From Rugosibacter sp. (GTDB lineage: Bacteria > Pseudomonadota > Gammaproteobacteria > Burkholderiales > Rhodocyclaceae), in assembly GCA_030652715.1 (NCBI GenBank), contig JAUSQB010000467.1:1-11293 (forward strand): a stretch of 11,293 bases of DNA, written 5' to 3'. Shown one piece after another: positions 1 to 7,033 of the stretch. The position numbers were made by a program, and so were the translations under genes. The notes beneath the pieces were generated by a model. That model saw only the letters and a list, made by a program, of their open reading frames with translations. It did no database searches and was not told where the DNA came from. Position 1 is the first letter of the stretch. Every line of letters begins with the position of its first letter.

Positions 1-220
1 GCGCCCAGCGCATGATGTCCCAGCTTTGCGCTAACACTTCGCCGCCGGGCAAATGCAAAACGGGCACCGTGCCTTTGGGCGAAATGGCCAGCATGTCCGG
101 TGGTTTGTCACGCAAGGAAACTTCCATCGCGGCAAAAGGAATACCTGCAATCAATAGCGCCATGCGCGCACGCATGGCGTAAGGGCAGCGGCGATAGGTG
201 TAGAGCAAAGGCGCTGTCAT
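1..220 (-). CDS. Glutathione S-transferase, N-terminal part (3' end outside window)
   Basis: Only the first 73 codons are present; the gene continues past the left edge. The visible protein is a thioredoxin-fold GST N-terminal domain. It has LYTYRRCPYAMRARMAL at residues 6-22, with the CPYA motif starting at Cys12. The cis-proline segment SPKGTVPVL lies at 47-55, and the glutathione gamma-glutamyl binding element appears as AQSWDI at 64-69, where many relatives have ES or QS. The family conjugates or exchanges glutathione in the cytoplasm; the substrate cannot be told from this piece. The start is the ATG at 218-220, with a weak AAGG upstream. It lies 54 bases downstream of tex on the same strand, so co-transcription is possible, although a hairpin-forming dispersed repeat sits between them. 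The CPYA cysteine could also suggest a glutaredoxin-like or Omega-type enzyme. Confidence 0.87.
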   Translation of the reverse strand, partial: MTAPLLYTYRRCPYAMRARMALLIAGIPFAAMEVSLRDKPPDMLAISPKGTVPVLHLPGGEVLAQSWDIMRWA

Positions 221-240
221 GACGGAAACACCTTACTACC

Positions 241-265
241 ATTCGTCCAGAGCGTGTCGAAGGAC
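241..265. repeat. REP-like dispersed repeat between tex and GST gene
   Basis: The stretch reads ATTCGTCC, then AGAGCGTGTCGAAGGAC. It resembles the abundant proteobacterial dispersed element whose typical form, from memory, is TTCGTCCTGAGCTTGTCGAA followed by GGAC. The inverted arms GTCC (245-248) and GGAC (262-265), and TTCG (242-245) with CGAA (258-261), are retained. The outer right arm is degenerate. Only one copy is in the window, so repeat status rests on recognition, not on a count. It may act as a weak hairpin after tex. Confidence 0.4.
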
Positions 266-274
266 TTGATCCGC

Positions 275-2641
275 TTAGCGTTTTAACCGCGCAAACGCAT
301 CGGCCATGGCGCCGCCGGGTTGTGCGGGCGATACAGGCCGTGTTTTGGCAGGCTTTTTGCCATGATCTGCGCGTCTAGCCGGCGTGTTGCCAGCGCCGAC
401 TTTTTCAGCGCTTTGCGTCTCGTTGGGGACTTTTTTTGCCTGGCTCGGTTCATCGCTCATGCGCATGGTGAGCGCAATTCGCTTCCTCACCAAATCCACT
501 TCCAGCACCTTCACCTGCACCACATCGCCCGCCTTAACCACTTCATGCGGGTCTTTAACAAAACGATCAGCCAGCGCCGAGACATGCACCAGGCCGTCTT
601 GATGCACGCCGATATCCACAAACGCGCCGAAGTTGGCGACATTGGTAACCACGCCTTCGAGCCGCATGCCGGGGATGAGGTCTTTCATGCTGTCTATGCC
701 GTCTTTAAAGCTGGCGGTCTTGAACTCGGGGCGCGGGTCGCGGCCAGGTTTTTCCAGTTCTTTCAGGATGTCCTGCACGGTGGGCAGACCGAATTTTTCA
801 TCAACATATTTTTTCGCCTCAATCGCCCGCAAACGGTGAGCGTCGCCCATCAGTTCGCGCAGCGAATTTGCCTTGATATCGGCCAGAATCCGCTGCACCA
901 CCGGATAGGCTTCCGGGTGCACAGCGGAAGCATCGAGCGGATTGTCGCCATTCATGATGCGCAAAAATCCTGCCGCCTGCTCGAAGGTTTTATCCCCAAG
1001 GCGTGGCACTTTGAGCAACTCAGCGCGGGATTTGAAAGCGCCGTGCGCGTCACGATGGGCGACGATATTGGCGGCCAGCGTCGTGTTAAGGCCGGAAATG
1101 CGCGTGAGCAAAGGCACGCTGGCCGTATTCACGTCAATGCCAACGGCATTGACGCAATCTTCCACCACCGCATCGAGACTCTTCGCCAGCCGGGTCTGGT
1201 TAAGGTCATGCTGATACTGCCCCACGCCGATGGATTTCGGGTCGATTTTCACGAGTTCAGCCAACGGGTCTTGCAAACGGCGGGCGATTGAAACCGCGCC
1301 ACGTAGCGACACATCCAGCTCGGGGAATTCCTTGGCGGCCAGTTCCGACGCGGAATACACCGAAGCGCCCGCTTCAGACACCACCACGCGGGTGAGCCCT
1401 AATTCTGGATGGCGTTGCGCCAAATCATCGGCGAGTTTTTCCGTTTCGCGGCTGGCCGTGCCATTGCCGATACTGACCAACTGCACGCCGTGGCGTTGGG
1501 CCAGTTGGCGCAAGGTAGCCAAGGAGCCTTCCCAATCGCGGCGTGGCTCGTGCGGATAAATGGTGGCGGTATCCAGCAGCTTGCCGGTAGCATCCACCAC
1601 CGCAACCTTGACGCCCGTGCGGATGCCAGGGTCCAGCCCCATCACGGTTTTAGGGCCTGCCGGGGCGGCTAGCAGCAAGTCATGCAGGTTGCGGGCGAAG
1701 ACGCGAATCGCTTCTTGCTCAGCGCGTTCGCGCAGTTGCAGCATCAATTCGCTCTCCAGATGCAGCGAGAGCTTAACCAGCCAAGCCCAGCGCGCCGTTT
1801 CCAGCAACCATTTGTCGCCCGCCCGGCCTTGATCCGCAAAGCCGACATGACGGGTAACGATGCCTATGCACGGTGAATTTTCTGGCGGGTCACGCAGCTC
1901 AGCTTCGGTCTTGATGGATAGGCGCAGCACGTCTTCATTGCGGCCGCGAAACATCGCCAGCGCGCGATGCGAAGGCACGGTTTTCAAGGCTTCCTTGAAA
2001 TCAAACCAGTCGCGGAATTTGGCGCCCTCGGTCTCCTTGCCTGCCATGACGGTTGACACCAGCAGCACGTTGTCCACTAGAAACGCACGCAGTTTTTCCA
2101 GCAGGGCCGCATCTTCACTGAAGCGCTCCATCAGAATCTGCCGCGCGCCATCCAGCGCCGCTTTCACGTCCGGCACATGCTTTTCCGGCGGCTCGGTGGC
2201 CAGGTTAAGATATTTCTCAGCTTCAGCTTCCGGGTTTAGCGCCGGGTCATTCACCAGCGCATCGGCCAGCGGTTCCAAGCCCGCCTCGCGGGCGATTTGC
2301 GCCTTGGTGCGGCGCTTTTGCTTATAGGGCAAGTACAAATCCTCTAACCGCTGCTTGGTTTCAGCAGCGGCGATGTCAGCTTCCAACTGCGGCGTGAGCT
2401 TGCCTTGTTCCTCAATGCTATGACGAATCGCGCTGCGACGCTCCTCTAACTCACGCAGGTAAGACAAGCGCTCAGCCAAGAGGCGCAGCTGCGTGTCGTC
2501 GAGATTATCAGTGACCTCCTTGCGATAGCGGGCAATGAAAGGCACGGTGGCACCTTCGTCCAGCAGGGCAATGGCGGCGGCAACCTGGGCTGGGCGGGCG
2601 TTGAGTTCAGTGGCAATGCGATGTTCTATGGAGGGCAACAT
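275..2641 (-). CDS. tex: Tex, S1-domain RNA-binding transcription accessory protein
   Basis: This is full-length Tex (788 residues; family members are usually about 770-800), a conserved cytoplasmic nucleic-acid-binding protein related to eukaryotic Spt6. It is implicated in transcription and RNA metabolism. The N-terminal helical region begins with [10 protein letters not shown] and contains the signature [11 protein letters not shown] at 32-42. A YqgF/RNase H-like domain spans about 331-450, with [17 protein letters not shown] at 334-350. The conserved segment [12 protein letters not shown] at 471-482 leads into helix-hairpin-helix repeats at about 505-560. An S1 RNA-binding domain lies at about 655-728 ([21 protein letters not shown]). 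The tail after 730 is basic, rich in Lys, Pro and Ala, and probably disordered. The ATG start at 2641 fits the family N-terminus; the ribosome binding site is weak. A promoter candidate sits just upstream at 2674-2702. Confidence 0.97.
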   Translation of the reverse strand: MLPSIEHRIATELNARPAQVAAAIALLDEGATVPFIARYRKEVTDNLDDTQLRLLAERLSYLRELEERRSAIRHSIEEQGKLTPQLEADIAAAETKQRLEDLYLPYKQKRRTKAQIAREAGLEPLADALVNDPALNPEAEAEKYLNLATEPPEKHVPDVKAALDGARQILMERFSEDAALLEKLRAFLVDNVLLVSTVMAGKETEGAKFRDWFDFKEALKTVPSHRALAMFRGRNEDVLRLSIKTEAELRDPPENSPCIGIVTRHVGFADQGRAGDKWLLETARWAWLVKLSLHLESELMLQLRERAEQEAIRVFARNLHDLLLAAPAGPKTVMGLDPGIRTGVKVAVVDATGKLLDTATIYPHEPRRDWEGSLATLRQLAQRHGVQLVSIGNGTASRETEKLADDLAQRHPELGLTRVVVSEAGASVYSASELAAKEFPELDVSLRGAVSIARRLQDPLAELVKIDPKSIGVGQYQHDLNQTRLAKSLDAVVEDCVNAVGIDVNTASVPLLTRISGLNTTLAANIVAHRDAHGAFKSRAELLKVPRLGDKTFEQAAGFLRIMNGDNPLDASAVHPEAYPVVQRILADIKANSLRELMGDAHRLRAIEAKKYVDEKFGLPTVQDILKELEKPGRDPRPEFKTASFKDGIDSMKDLIPGMRLEGVVTNVANFGAFVDIGVHQDGLVHVSALADRFVKDPHEVVKAGDVVQVKVLEVDLVRKRIALTMRMSDEPSQAKKVPNETQSAEKVGAGNTPARRADHGKKPAKTRPVSPAQPGGAMADAFARLKR

Positions 2642-2673
2642 GAGGACCGGCGGAAAAGAAATGCAGGGCGCGC

Positions 2674-2702
2674 ACTATGCCGCACAGAAGCGCGGTTGGC
2701 AA
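2674..2702 (-). promoter_or_regulatory. Candidate sigma70 promoter for tex
   Basis: Read on the minus strand, TTGCCA (2697-2702, five of six matches to TTGACA) is followed after exactly 17 bases by CATAGT (2674-2679, four of six matches to TATAAT). Transcription would begin near 2667, leaving a leader of about 26 bases before the tex ATG at 2641. Position, spacing and orientation all fit; no experimental support is available here. Confidence 0.45.
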
Positions 2703-2739
2703 TGCCTTGACATTCCCGTATGCGTCACCCAAATGAAAA

Positions 2740-2767
2740 GGAGATCAGTGTTGAAACGCTGGTCTCC
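2740..2767. terminator. 9-bp hairpin, terminator-like toward tex
   Basis: GGAGATCAG (2740-2748) and CTGGTCTCC (2759-2767) form a 9-bp stem with one G-U pair around a 10-base loop. On the minus strand the stem is followed by TTTT (complement of 2736-2739), the form of a short intrinsic terminator. It would stop minus-strand transcripts entering the tex promoter region. It lies in the intergenic gap between divergent genes, so an operator or RNA-leader role is an alternative. Confidence 0.35.
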
Positions 2768-2880
2768 TGCCGTGAGTAAAAGCTGCTCGCCTTGCGCTGA
2801 CTCGTGATCCAACCCCGGTTTCTTGTTAGCAAAACAGCGTATCTCCTGACGCTTTCCGACGACCGTAAACCTCAGTGTTT

Positions 2881-2909
2881 TTGCAAGTTCTTGTGACTTC
2901 GAGTGGTAT
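2881..2909 (+). promoter_or_regulatory. Weak candidate promoter for the small ORF and reductase gene
   Basis: TTGCAA (2881-2886, four of six matches) is followed after 17 bases by TGGTAT (2904-2909, three of six matches). Transcription would start near 2916, about 30 bases before the small ORF at 2947. The match is weak and is offered because of its spacing and position ahead of a strong ribosome binding site. Confidence 0.22.
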
Positions 2910-2946
2910 GCGCAGATTGTTTCTCTTCAATAGCTGAAGGAGAATA

Positions 2947-3129
2947 ATGTCTATTAATGAAATATTCATTGATCGTGAATTCTTCCAGCTTGCGTGCGCA
3001 GGCGTACAGAGGAAATGGAAACTAAAGCAAATAATTCACTCATTCTCCCAGCCATCAATTTATTTATTTACCAGTTGGCGGGTTTCGGCTTCCGGTTGTG
3101 CTTATTTTCATGAGTCTGTTTTTTTGTGA
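2947..3129 (+). CDS. Small ORF (60 aa), possible leader peptide coupled to the reductase gene
   Basis: I do not recognise this 60-residue product. It starts MSINEIFIDREFFQLAC and ends with HESVFL. No signal peptide, convincing membrane helix or known motif is visible. Two features favour translation. A strong Shine-Dalgarno sequence, AAGGAGA, lies five or six bases ahead of the ATG at 2947. The stop TGA (3127-3129) overlaps a GTG start of the following reductase frame as GTGA, an arrangement typical of translational coupling. The downstream gene has no good ribosome binding site of its own, so reading this ORF could deliver ribosomes to it. The DNA is more AT-rich than the neighbouring genes. 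It could be a regulatory upstream ORF, the remnant of a decayed gene, or a chance frame. Confidence 0.45.
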   Translation: MSINEIFIDREFFQLACAGVQRKWKLKQIIHSFSQPSIYLFTSWRVSASGCAYFHESVFL

Positions 3130-3137
3130 TTAATAAA

Positions 3138-3998
3138 ATGCCCCGTCCCGCTGCTGCTACTGCTCTAACACCACTCAAGACGCTTTTCGAAACGAAGCGT
3201 GGCGTGCTGTTGCCATTGCCTCCCAAACTCTCGCGTCTGTATGGATGTCTGCGCATGCCTATGCCTCGCTCACATCCGCATGTCTTCAGCAATTTTGTGA
3301 CAACACTGGATGGCGTCGTATCGCTCAATACAAAGGGACACGCCAGTGGCGCGGACATCAGCGGATTCAACGCTCAGGATCGCATGGTGATGGGCCTGTT
3401 GCGTGCCGTTGCCGACGTGGTGATCATCGGCTCCGGTACGCTGGGTGCTGATCGTCAACATGTCTGGACTGCCGAAGCCATTTTTCCGGCACTCGCGGAT
3501 GAATATCGGCAGCTAAGAAAAACGCTTGGCAAGTGCGAAGCGCCACTGAATGTAATCGTGAGTGGTGGCGGCAAGATCGATCTGCGCTTGCCGATATTCA
3601 CCTCCGACAAGTTACCGACCATGATCATCACTACAACCGAAGGCACAAAGCTTTTAAGCAAGCAAGACACACCCGATACTGTCGAAATCCGCGCGACTCG
3701 TCATCGAGGAAAAGTGATTCCCGCTGCTACGATCCTTGACGAGGTGTGCCGAGTGAACCCGGGCAAGTCGATTCTTGTCGAGGGAGGACCGCGATTACTC
3801 GGTGACTTTTATGCGGAACGCCTCATCAATGAGCAGTTTTTGACACTCGCCCCGCAAATTGCCGGTCGCGACACGGGTGATGAAAGGCCCAGCCTGGTCA
3901 TGGGCAAAACGTTCGCGCCACGCGATGCCCTCTGGGGAAGTTTGATCGATATGCGGCGTGGCAGTAGCCACCTGTTCCTGCGCTACTCGTTCCCATAG
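3138..3998 (+). CDS. RibD C-terminal / dihydrofolate-reductase-like reductase
   Basis: This 286-residue protein has the DHFR-like fold of the RibD C-terminal domain family, NAD(P)H-dependent reductases of pyrimidine, pterin or flavin-precursor substrates. Seen directly are SNFVTTLDGVVS at 51-62 (the family's S-x-DG-x-S type strand), VADVVIIGSGTLGAD at 91-105, ILVEGGPRLLGDFY at 212-225 and INEQFLTLAPQIAGR at 230-244. The zinc deaminase domain of bifunctional RibD is absent, so this is the stand-alone type and probably not the main riboflavin enzyme. The ATG at 3138 is chosen for codon strength. A GTG at 3126, overlapping the small ORF's stop, is an in-frame alternative adding four residues. 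Neither start has a clear ribosome binding site, which favours coupling to the upstream ORF. folE in the same block suggests a pterin substrate, but that is inference. Confidence 0.85.
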   Translation: MPRPAAATALTPLKTLFETKRGVLLPLPPKLSRLYGCLRMPMPRSHPHVFSNFVTTLDGVVSLNTKGHASGADISGFNAQDRMVMGLLRAVADVVIIGSGTLGADRQHVWTAEAIFPALADEYRQLRKTLGKCEAPLNVIVSGGGKIDLRLPIFTSDKLPTMIITTTEGTKLLSKQDTPDTVEIRATRHRGKVIPAATILDEVCRVNPGKSILVEGGPRLLGDFYAERLINEQFLTLAPQIAGRDTGDERPSLVMGKTFAPRDALWGSLIDMRRGSSHLFLRYSFP

Positions 3999-4061
3999 TT
4001 TCAGCCTAGTCTGATACGGCACGAGCACTGGCAACAAATGATTCTATTTCCGTCACCTCAA

Positions 4062-4081
4062 GATTGGAATACGATTGGAAT
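4062..4081 (+). repeat. Two direct GATTGGAAT repeats, 11 bp apart, upstream of cfa
   Basis: GATTGGAAT occurs at 4062-4070 and again at 4073-4081, a period of 11 bases or about one helical turn. The second copy runs straight into TTGTCA (4081-4086), a five-of-six match to a -35 box. A -10-like TCGAAT follows after 15 bases at 4102-4107, which is suboptimal spacing. Same-face direct repeats just before a -35 box are typical of activator sites. The promoter and any regulator are unproven. Confidence 0.35.
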
Positions 4082-4158
4082 TGTCACTGCAGGAATTTCT
4101 ATCGAATGCTTTTATGAAGTTTTCCGTCTTAACCATAAAGGATGATTTGGAGAAACCC

Positions 4159-5472
4159 ATGAATTCGACTACTACCCCCGTTACCTCCCCGATCCACGCA
4201 GATCCTGCGTTGCGTATCCTGAACCGCTTGCTGCGCAGCTTCCGTGGCTCAATGACATTGCGTCTGTGGAACGGACTCACCCACCATGTTGGACGGGCAT
4301 CACCTGCTTTTACCTTGGTGGTGAGGGATGCGACAGTGCTCAAGCAACTGGTTCTGAACCGCAACCCGATTTTTCTGGCGGATGCGTATTTTCGGGACCG
4401 GATTGATTTTGAAGGTGACTTGTATGCCGTGCTTCACCTGAAAGGGCACTTCCAAACCTTGGCACTGTCATTACGCGAACGTTGCGCCCTGTGGATAGAC
4501 GCGATGCAGCTACCGCGCATGCAGGCTGCGGCCTTGCCACCTGCACACAATACCGCGTTGAATGCCGATAAATCGTTCTCTCATAACCATTCCAAAAAGA
4601 GTGACCGCGCCGCAATTTCTTTTCACTACGATGTATCCAACAATTTTTACAGGCTATGGCTGGGCGAGCAGATGGTCTATTCATGCGCCTACTTCGAAAC
4701 ACCAGATGACACGTTGAATCAGGCCCAGCGCAACAAGCTGGATCACATCTGCCGCAAACTGCGCCTTGCGTCGGGCGAGCGCTTTCTTGATATTGGTTGC
4801 GGCTGGGGCGCACTGGTATGCTGGGCAGCGAGCAATTACGGCGTGCGTGCACACGGCATCACCCTGAGCCGGGAACAATTCGACTATGCGCAACAACGCA
4901 TCGCCGCCGAAGGACTGGGCGATCTGGTATCGGTTGAACTGCGCGATTATCGTGACTTAGAGGGAGAGGCAGTCTTCGACAAGGTTGCCAGTGTGGGCAT
5001 GTTCGAGCATGTAGGCCTTGCCAACCTGCCCATTTACAATGCCACTGTGCGCAGAGTATTACGGCCGGGTGGTCTCTTCCTGAACCATGGCATTACTCAC
5101 GACGAAGAAGGCTGGAAACCCTCTGTCGATACCGAATTCATCAACCGTTATGTCTTTCCCGATGGTGAACTCGACACTGTGAGCAACATTCAGCGCGGCA
5201 TGGAAAACGCGGGTTTTGAGATTCAGGATGTGGAGGCTCTCCGCTCCCATTACGCGCTGACGCTGCGGCATTGGGTACAGCGTCTGGAAGACTCTCACGA
5301 TGAAGCCTTGCAATACGTCAACGAAACCGCATACCGCATCTGGCGGCTCTATATGGCCGCAAGCGCACTGGAGTTTGAGGCAGGTGGTACGGGTATCTAC
5401 CAGATTCTGGCTTCAAAACCTGGTGCCACCACGCGGCCCTTGCCGCTCACGCGGCGCGATCTCTATCACTAA
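4159..5472 (+). CDS. cfa: Cyclopropane-fatty-acyl-phospholipid synthase family methyltransferase
   Basis: This 437-residue protein belongs to the mycolic-acid/cyclopropane-fatty-acid synthase family. These enzymes transfer a methylene group from S-adenosylmethionine to unsaturated acyl chains of membrane phospholipids, hardening the membrane in stress or stationary phase. The N-terminal lipid-binding part includes a RDRIDFEGDLY segment at 79-89. The catalytic part starts with FHYDVSNNFY at 155-164. YSCAYF at 174-179 carries the conserved active-site cysteine (Cys176), and FLDIGCGWG at 209-217 is the SAM loop. SVGMFEHVG at 278-286 carries Glu283, and NHGI (His310) and SHYALTLRHW at 363-372 follow. 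The C-terminus IWRLYMAASALEFEAGGTGIYQ is typical. The ATG at 4159 has a good GGAGA five bases upstream; an upstream TTG at 4075 in the same frame lacks one. Some relatives make other modified lipids (methyl-branched or furan precursors), so the exact product is open. Confidence 0.9.
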   Translation: MNSTTTPVTSPIHADPALRILNRLLRSFRGSMTLRLWNGLTHHVGRASPAFTLVVRDATVLKQLVLNRNPIFLADAYFRDRIDFEGDLYAVLHLKGHFQTLALSLRERCALWIDAMQLPRMQAAALPPAHNTALNADKSFSHNHSKKSDRAAISFHYDVSNNFYRLWLGEQMVYSCAYFETPDDTLNQAQRNKLDHICRKLRLASGERFLDIGCGWGALVCWAASNYGVRAHGITLSREQFDYAQQRIAAEGLGDLVSVELRDYRDLEGEAVFDKVASVGMFEHVGLANLPIYNATVRRVLRPGGLFLNHGITHDEEGWKPSVDTEFINRYVFPDGELDTVSNIQRGMENAGFEIQDVEALRSHYALTLRHWVQRLEDSHDEALQYVNETAYRIWRLYMAASALEFEAGGTGIYQILASKPGATTRPLPLTRRDLYH

Positions 5473-5752
5473 TCCGGCCGGGGTTGTAGTTGTATTGATT
5501 CTTGACTTGTTGACCCCGCAGGATGCTGACGATTTGTGCTTTGATTATGCTTGCTTTGTGTTGCCCTTGGGCCACTGAATTGTCCGTCTCCTGCTCCGTG
5601 TCGCGGGGTATGTATCTTCTGTTCGGTAGCGTACGGAATAGCCAAAAAAAGCAGCGCATCATGAAATTGTATGGAGATATATTTTCATCCAATGTTGTCG
5701 ATTGGCAATCGACAATGACCTCAGTACAACTAACTACTTAAAGGAAAACAAA
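5473..5752. other. 280-base intergenic region with inverted repeats
   Basis: Between cfa and the SYLF gene. Just after the cfa stop is the palindrome CCGGCCGG (5474-5481) and a loose pairing of CGGGGT (5479-5484) with ACCCCG (5513-5518), too open to call a terminator. A plus-strand frame at 5523-5741 starts with a hydrophobic stretch (MLTICALIMLALCC) but has no ribosome binding site and no recognisable product; I treat it as chance. Closer to the next gene are a TATATT -10-like box (5678-5683, with no good -35) and the perfect inverted repeat at 5695-5715. Confidence 0.5.
5695..5715. promoter_or_regulatory. Perfect 21-bp inverted repeat, candidate operator
   Basis: TTGTCGATTG (5695-5704) and CAATCGACAA (5706-5715) are exact reverse complements around a single central G. 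The site lies 37 bases before the SYLF gene start and about 12 bases past a TATATT -10-like box, where a repressor could block elongation or initiation. The one-base centre makes a dimeric-protein operator more natural than an RNA hairpin, although a hairpin with a small loop in the leader RNA is possible. No cognate regulator is encoded in the window. Confidence 0.5.
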
Positions 5753-6319
5753 ATGATCACCATACGACATGCTTTACGTAATTTCATTTTCGTGGTGACG
5801 GCTGCATTTTCGCTCGGTGCATTCCTCAGTAGTCCTGCGAATGCGGCTACTGCAGAAGATCTGAACAAGGATGCTGCGCAAGCACTGCAAATCTTGTACA
5901 AGTCCAATCCTGTGGCTGAAAGTATTGGCAAAAAGGCAAAGGCGGTTTTGGTATTTCCCCATATTGTCAAAGCTGGACTCGTCTTCGGCGGCAGTTATGG
6001 TGAAGGTGTATTAACCAAGGATGCACATCTGATCGGCTACTACAATTCGGTTTCCGCCTCCTGGGGCTGGCAAGCAGGCGCCGAATCTTATAGCTACGTC
6101 GTATTTCTCATGACCGACAAGGCCGTGGAATATCTGGAAAAAACCAAAGGATGGGAATTTGGTGTAGGTCCGACCGTGGTCGCGGTGAATGCAGGGGTCG
6201 CCAAAAACCTATCAACCTCGACCCTCAAGGATGACGCTTACGCCTTCATTTTTGACCAACAGGGGCTCATGGCAAGCTTGAGCATCGAAGGTACAAAAAT
6301 TTCCCGCATCAAGCGTTGA
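5753..6319 (+). CDS. Secreted SYLF-domain (YSC84) lipid-binding protein
   Basis: This 188-residue exported protein has a Sec signal peptide: positive residues Arg5-Arg9, a hydrophobic core at about 11-25, and a likely cleavage after PANA (residue 31). The rest is a SYLF/YSC84 domain, about residues 40-188, a family associated with phosphoinositide or lipid binding and found in many proteobacterial periplasmic proteins. Recognisable segments are KAKAVLVFPHIVKAGLVFGGSYGEG (split here as residues 62-80 and 81-85), SASWGWQAGAESYSYVVF at 101-118, FGVGPTVVAVNAG at 136-148 and the closing DAYAFIFDQQGLMASLSIEG. The ATG at 5753 is set by AAGGAAA six bases upstream and by the signal peptide. In bacteria the role is not established; an envelope or stress function is inferred. 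The perfect inverted repeat upstream suggests specific control. It appears monocistronic, with a large hairpin after the stop. Confidence 0.88.
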   Translation: MITIRHALRNFIFVVTAAFSLGAFLSSPANAATAEDLNKDAAQALQILYKSNPVAESIGKKAKAVLVFPHIVKAGLVFGGSYGEGVLTKDAHLIGYYNSVSASWGWQAGAESYSYVVFLMTDKAVEYLEKTKGWEFGVGPTVVAVNAGVAKNLSTSTLKDDAYAFIFDQQGLMASLSIEGTKISRIKR

Positions 6320-6336
6320 TCCGAGAATGCATGAGC

Positions 6337-6382
6337 ACAGCAACTGGATGACCGCCAGATCAAGGTCACTCCATGTTGCTGT
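6337..6382. terminator. Long imperfect hairpin after the SYLF gene
   Basis: ACAGCAACTGGATGACC (6337-6353) pairs with GGTCACTCCATGTTGCTGT (6364-6382): 17 base pairs with two single-base bulges and a 10-base loop. It begins 18 bases after the SYLF stop. No U-run follows, so it is not a canonical intrinsic terminator. It could stabilise the 3' end of the upstream transcript, act in the leader of the FMN reductase mRNA, or be a repeat family member. Confidence 0.4.
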
Positions 6383-6426
6383 CATTCGTGAAATGTAGTG
6401 AATCAGCATTTTTATAGGAAAATATC

Positions 6427-6978
6427 ATGCGCCAATACCAAATTGCAGTGATCGTCGGCAGTCTTCGTCGGGATTCATTTAATCGCAAACTGGCAGGCGC
6501 GATTGTGAAATTGGCGCCGTCAGAGTTCTCGTTCAGGCAAATACACATCGGGGACTTGCCGCTCTACAATCAGGATGACGACGAAAATCCGACCGATCCA
6601 GTCAAGCGACTGAAAGCCGAAATTACAGCGTCGCAGGGTTTGCTGTTTGTGACTCCTGAATACAACCGATCGGTTCCCGGCGTCCTCAAAAATGCGCTTG
6701 ACCATGCTTCGCGCCCGTATGGCCAAAACGCTTGGGCAGGTAAACCTGCAGGTGTATTGGGCATTTCAGTCGGTGCCATCGGTACAGCCTTGGCGCAACA
6801 GCACCTACGCAATATTCTCGCGTATCTGGACATACCAACCCTGGGCCAACCGGAAGTATTCATTCAGGCAAAGGAAGGACTGTTTGATGAAGATGGCAAC
6901 ATAGACTCAGGCAGCAAAGAATTTCTGCAGCAATGGATGAGTCAATATGTTGCCTGGGTACAAAAACATGTGGCTTGA
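6427..6978 (+). CDS. NADPH-dependent FMN reductase family protein
   Basis: This 183-residue flavodoxin-fold protein belongs to the NADPH-dependent FMN reductase family, which includes quinone, chromate and azo-dye reductases such as ChrR/YieF. The FMN phosphate loop is GSLRRDSFNRKL at 11-22. The second family signature, TPEYNRSVPGVLKNALDHAS, is at 76-95. GKPAGVLGISVGAIGTALAQ at 105-124 also matches the family. The full length equals that of typical members. Such enzymes reduce flavin or quinones by two electrons in the cytoplasm and often protect against oxidative or electrophile stress; the true substrate cannot be read from sequence. The ATG at 6427 has AGGAAA five bases upstream. It stands between the long hairpin and a 55-base gap before the next gene. 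Confidence 0.9.
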   Translation: MRQYQIAVIVGSLRRDSFNRKLAGAIVKLAPSEFSFRQIHIGDLPLYNQDDDENPTDPVKRLKAEITASQGLLFVTPEYNRSVPGVLKNALDHASRPYGQNAWAGKPAGVLGISVGAIGTALAQQHLRNILAYLDIPTLGQPEVFIQAKEGLFDEDGNIDSGSKEFLQQWMSQYVAWVQKHVA

Positions 6979-7033
6979 TCTACCGAAGAAATCCCGGTTT
7001 CTTAGTCTCTGGACAGCATGAAAGGATAACGCC

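Larger units (their letters stand above)
2642..2946. other. Divergent intergenic region between tex and the plus-strand block
   Basis: This 305-base gap separates leftward tex from the rightward gene block. It holds the tex promoter candidate (2674-2702), the hairpin at 2740-2767 and a perfect TTGACA at 2708-2713 on the plus strand. That TTGACA has no good -10 box at the right distance, although CTTGACA followed by ACCCAAAT is faintly sigma32-like. A weak plus-strand promoter candidate at 2881-2909 lies nearer the next ORF. I see no protein gene or RNA gene here. Confidence 0.5.

Noticed and set aside
320..1291. 323-codon plus-strand open frame opposite tex
   Set aside because: It is the antisense of the strongly conserved tex coding sequence, has no recognisable domain, and reflects codon bias of tex on the other strand.
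2805..2830. TGATCC at 2805-2810 as an RpoE/ChrR-type -35 box ahead of the block
   Set aside because: No TAAG-like -10 element occurs at the expected 18-19 base spacing (TTAGC comes too early), so the singlet-oxygen sigma factor promoter is not supported.
4340..4852. 170-codon minus-strand open frame inside cfa
   Set aside because: It lies wholly opposite conserved catalytic residues of the cyclopropane synthase and has no domain of its own.
5523..5741. 72-codon frame with a hydrophobic, signal-like start after cfa
   Set aside because: No ribosome binding site precedes it, the sequence after the hydrophobic part is not protein-like, and it overlaps the inverted repeat ahead of the next gene.
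2814..7003. CCCGGTTTCTT present at both 2814-2824 and 6993-7003
   Set aside because: An 11-base match between two intergenic spots, with no flanking similarity, is compatible with chance in an 11-kb window.
6986..7003. AAGAAA / TTTCTT inverted repeat between the FMN reductase and 180-aa genes
   Set aside because: The six-pair stem is nearly all A-T with no T-run following, too weak to call a terminator or operator.
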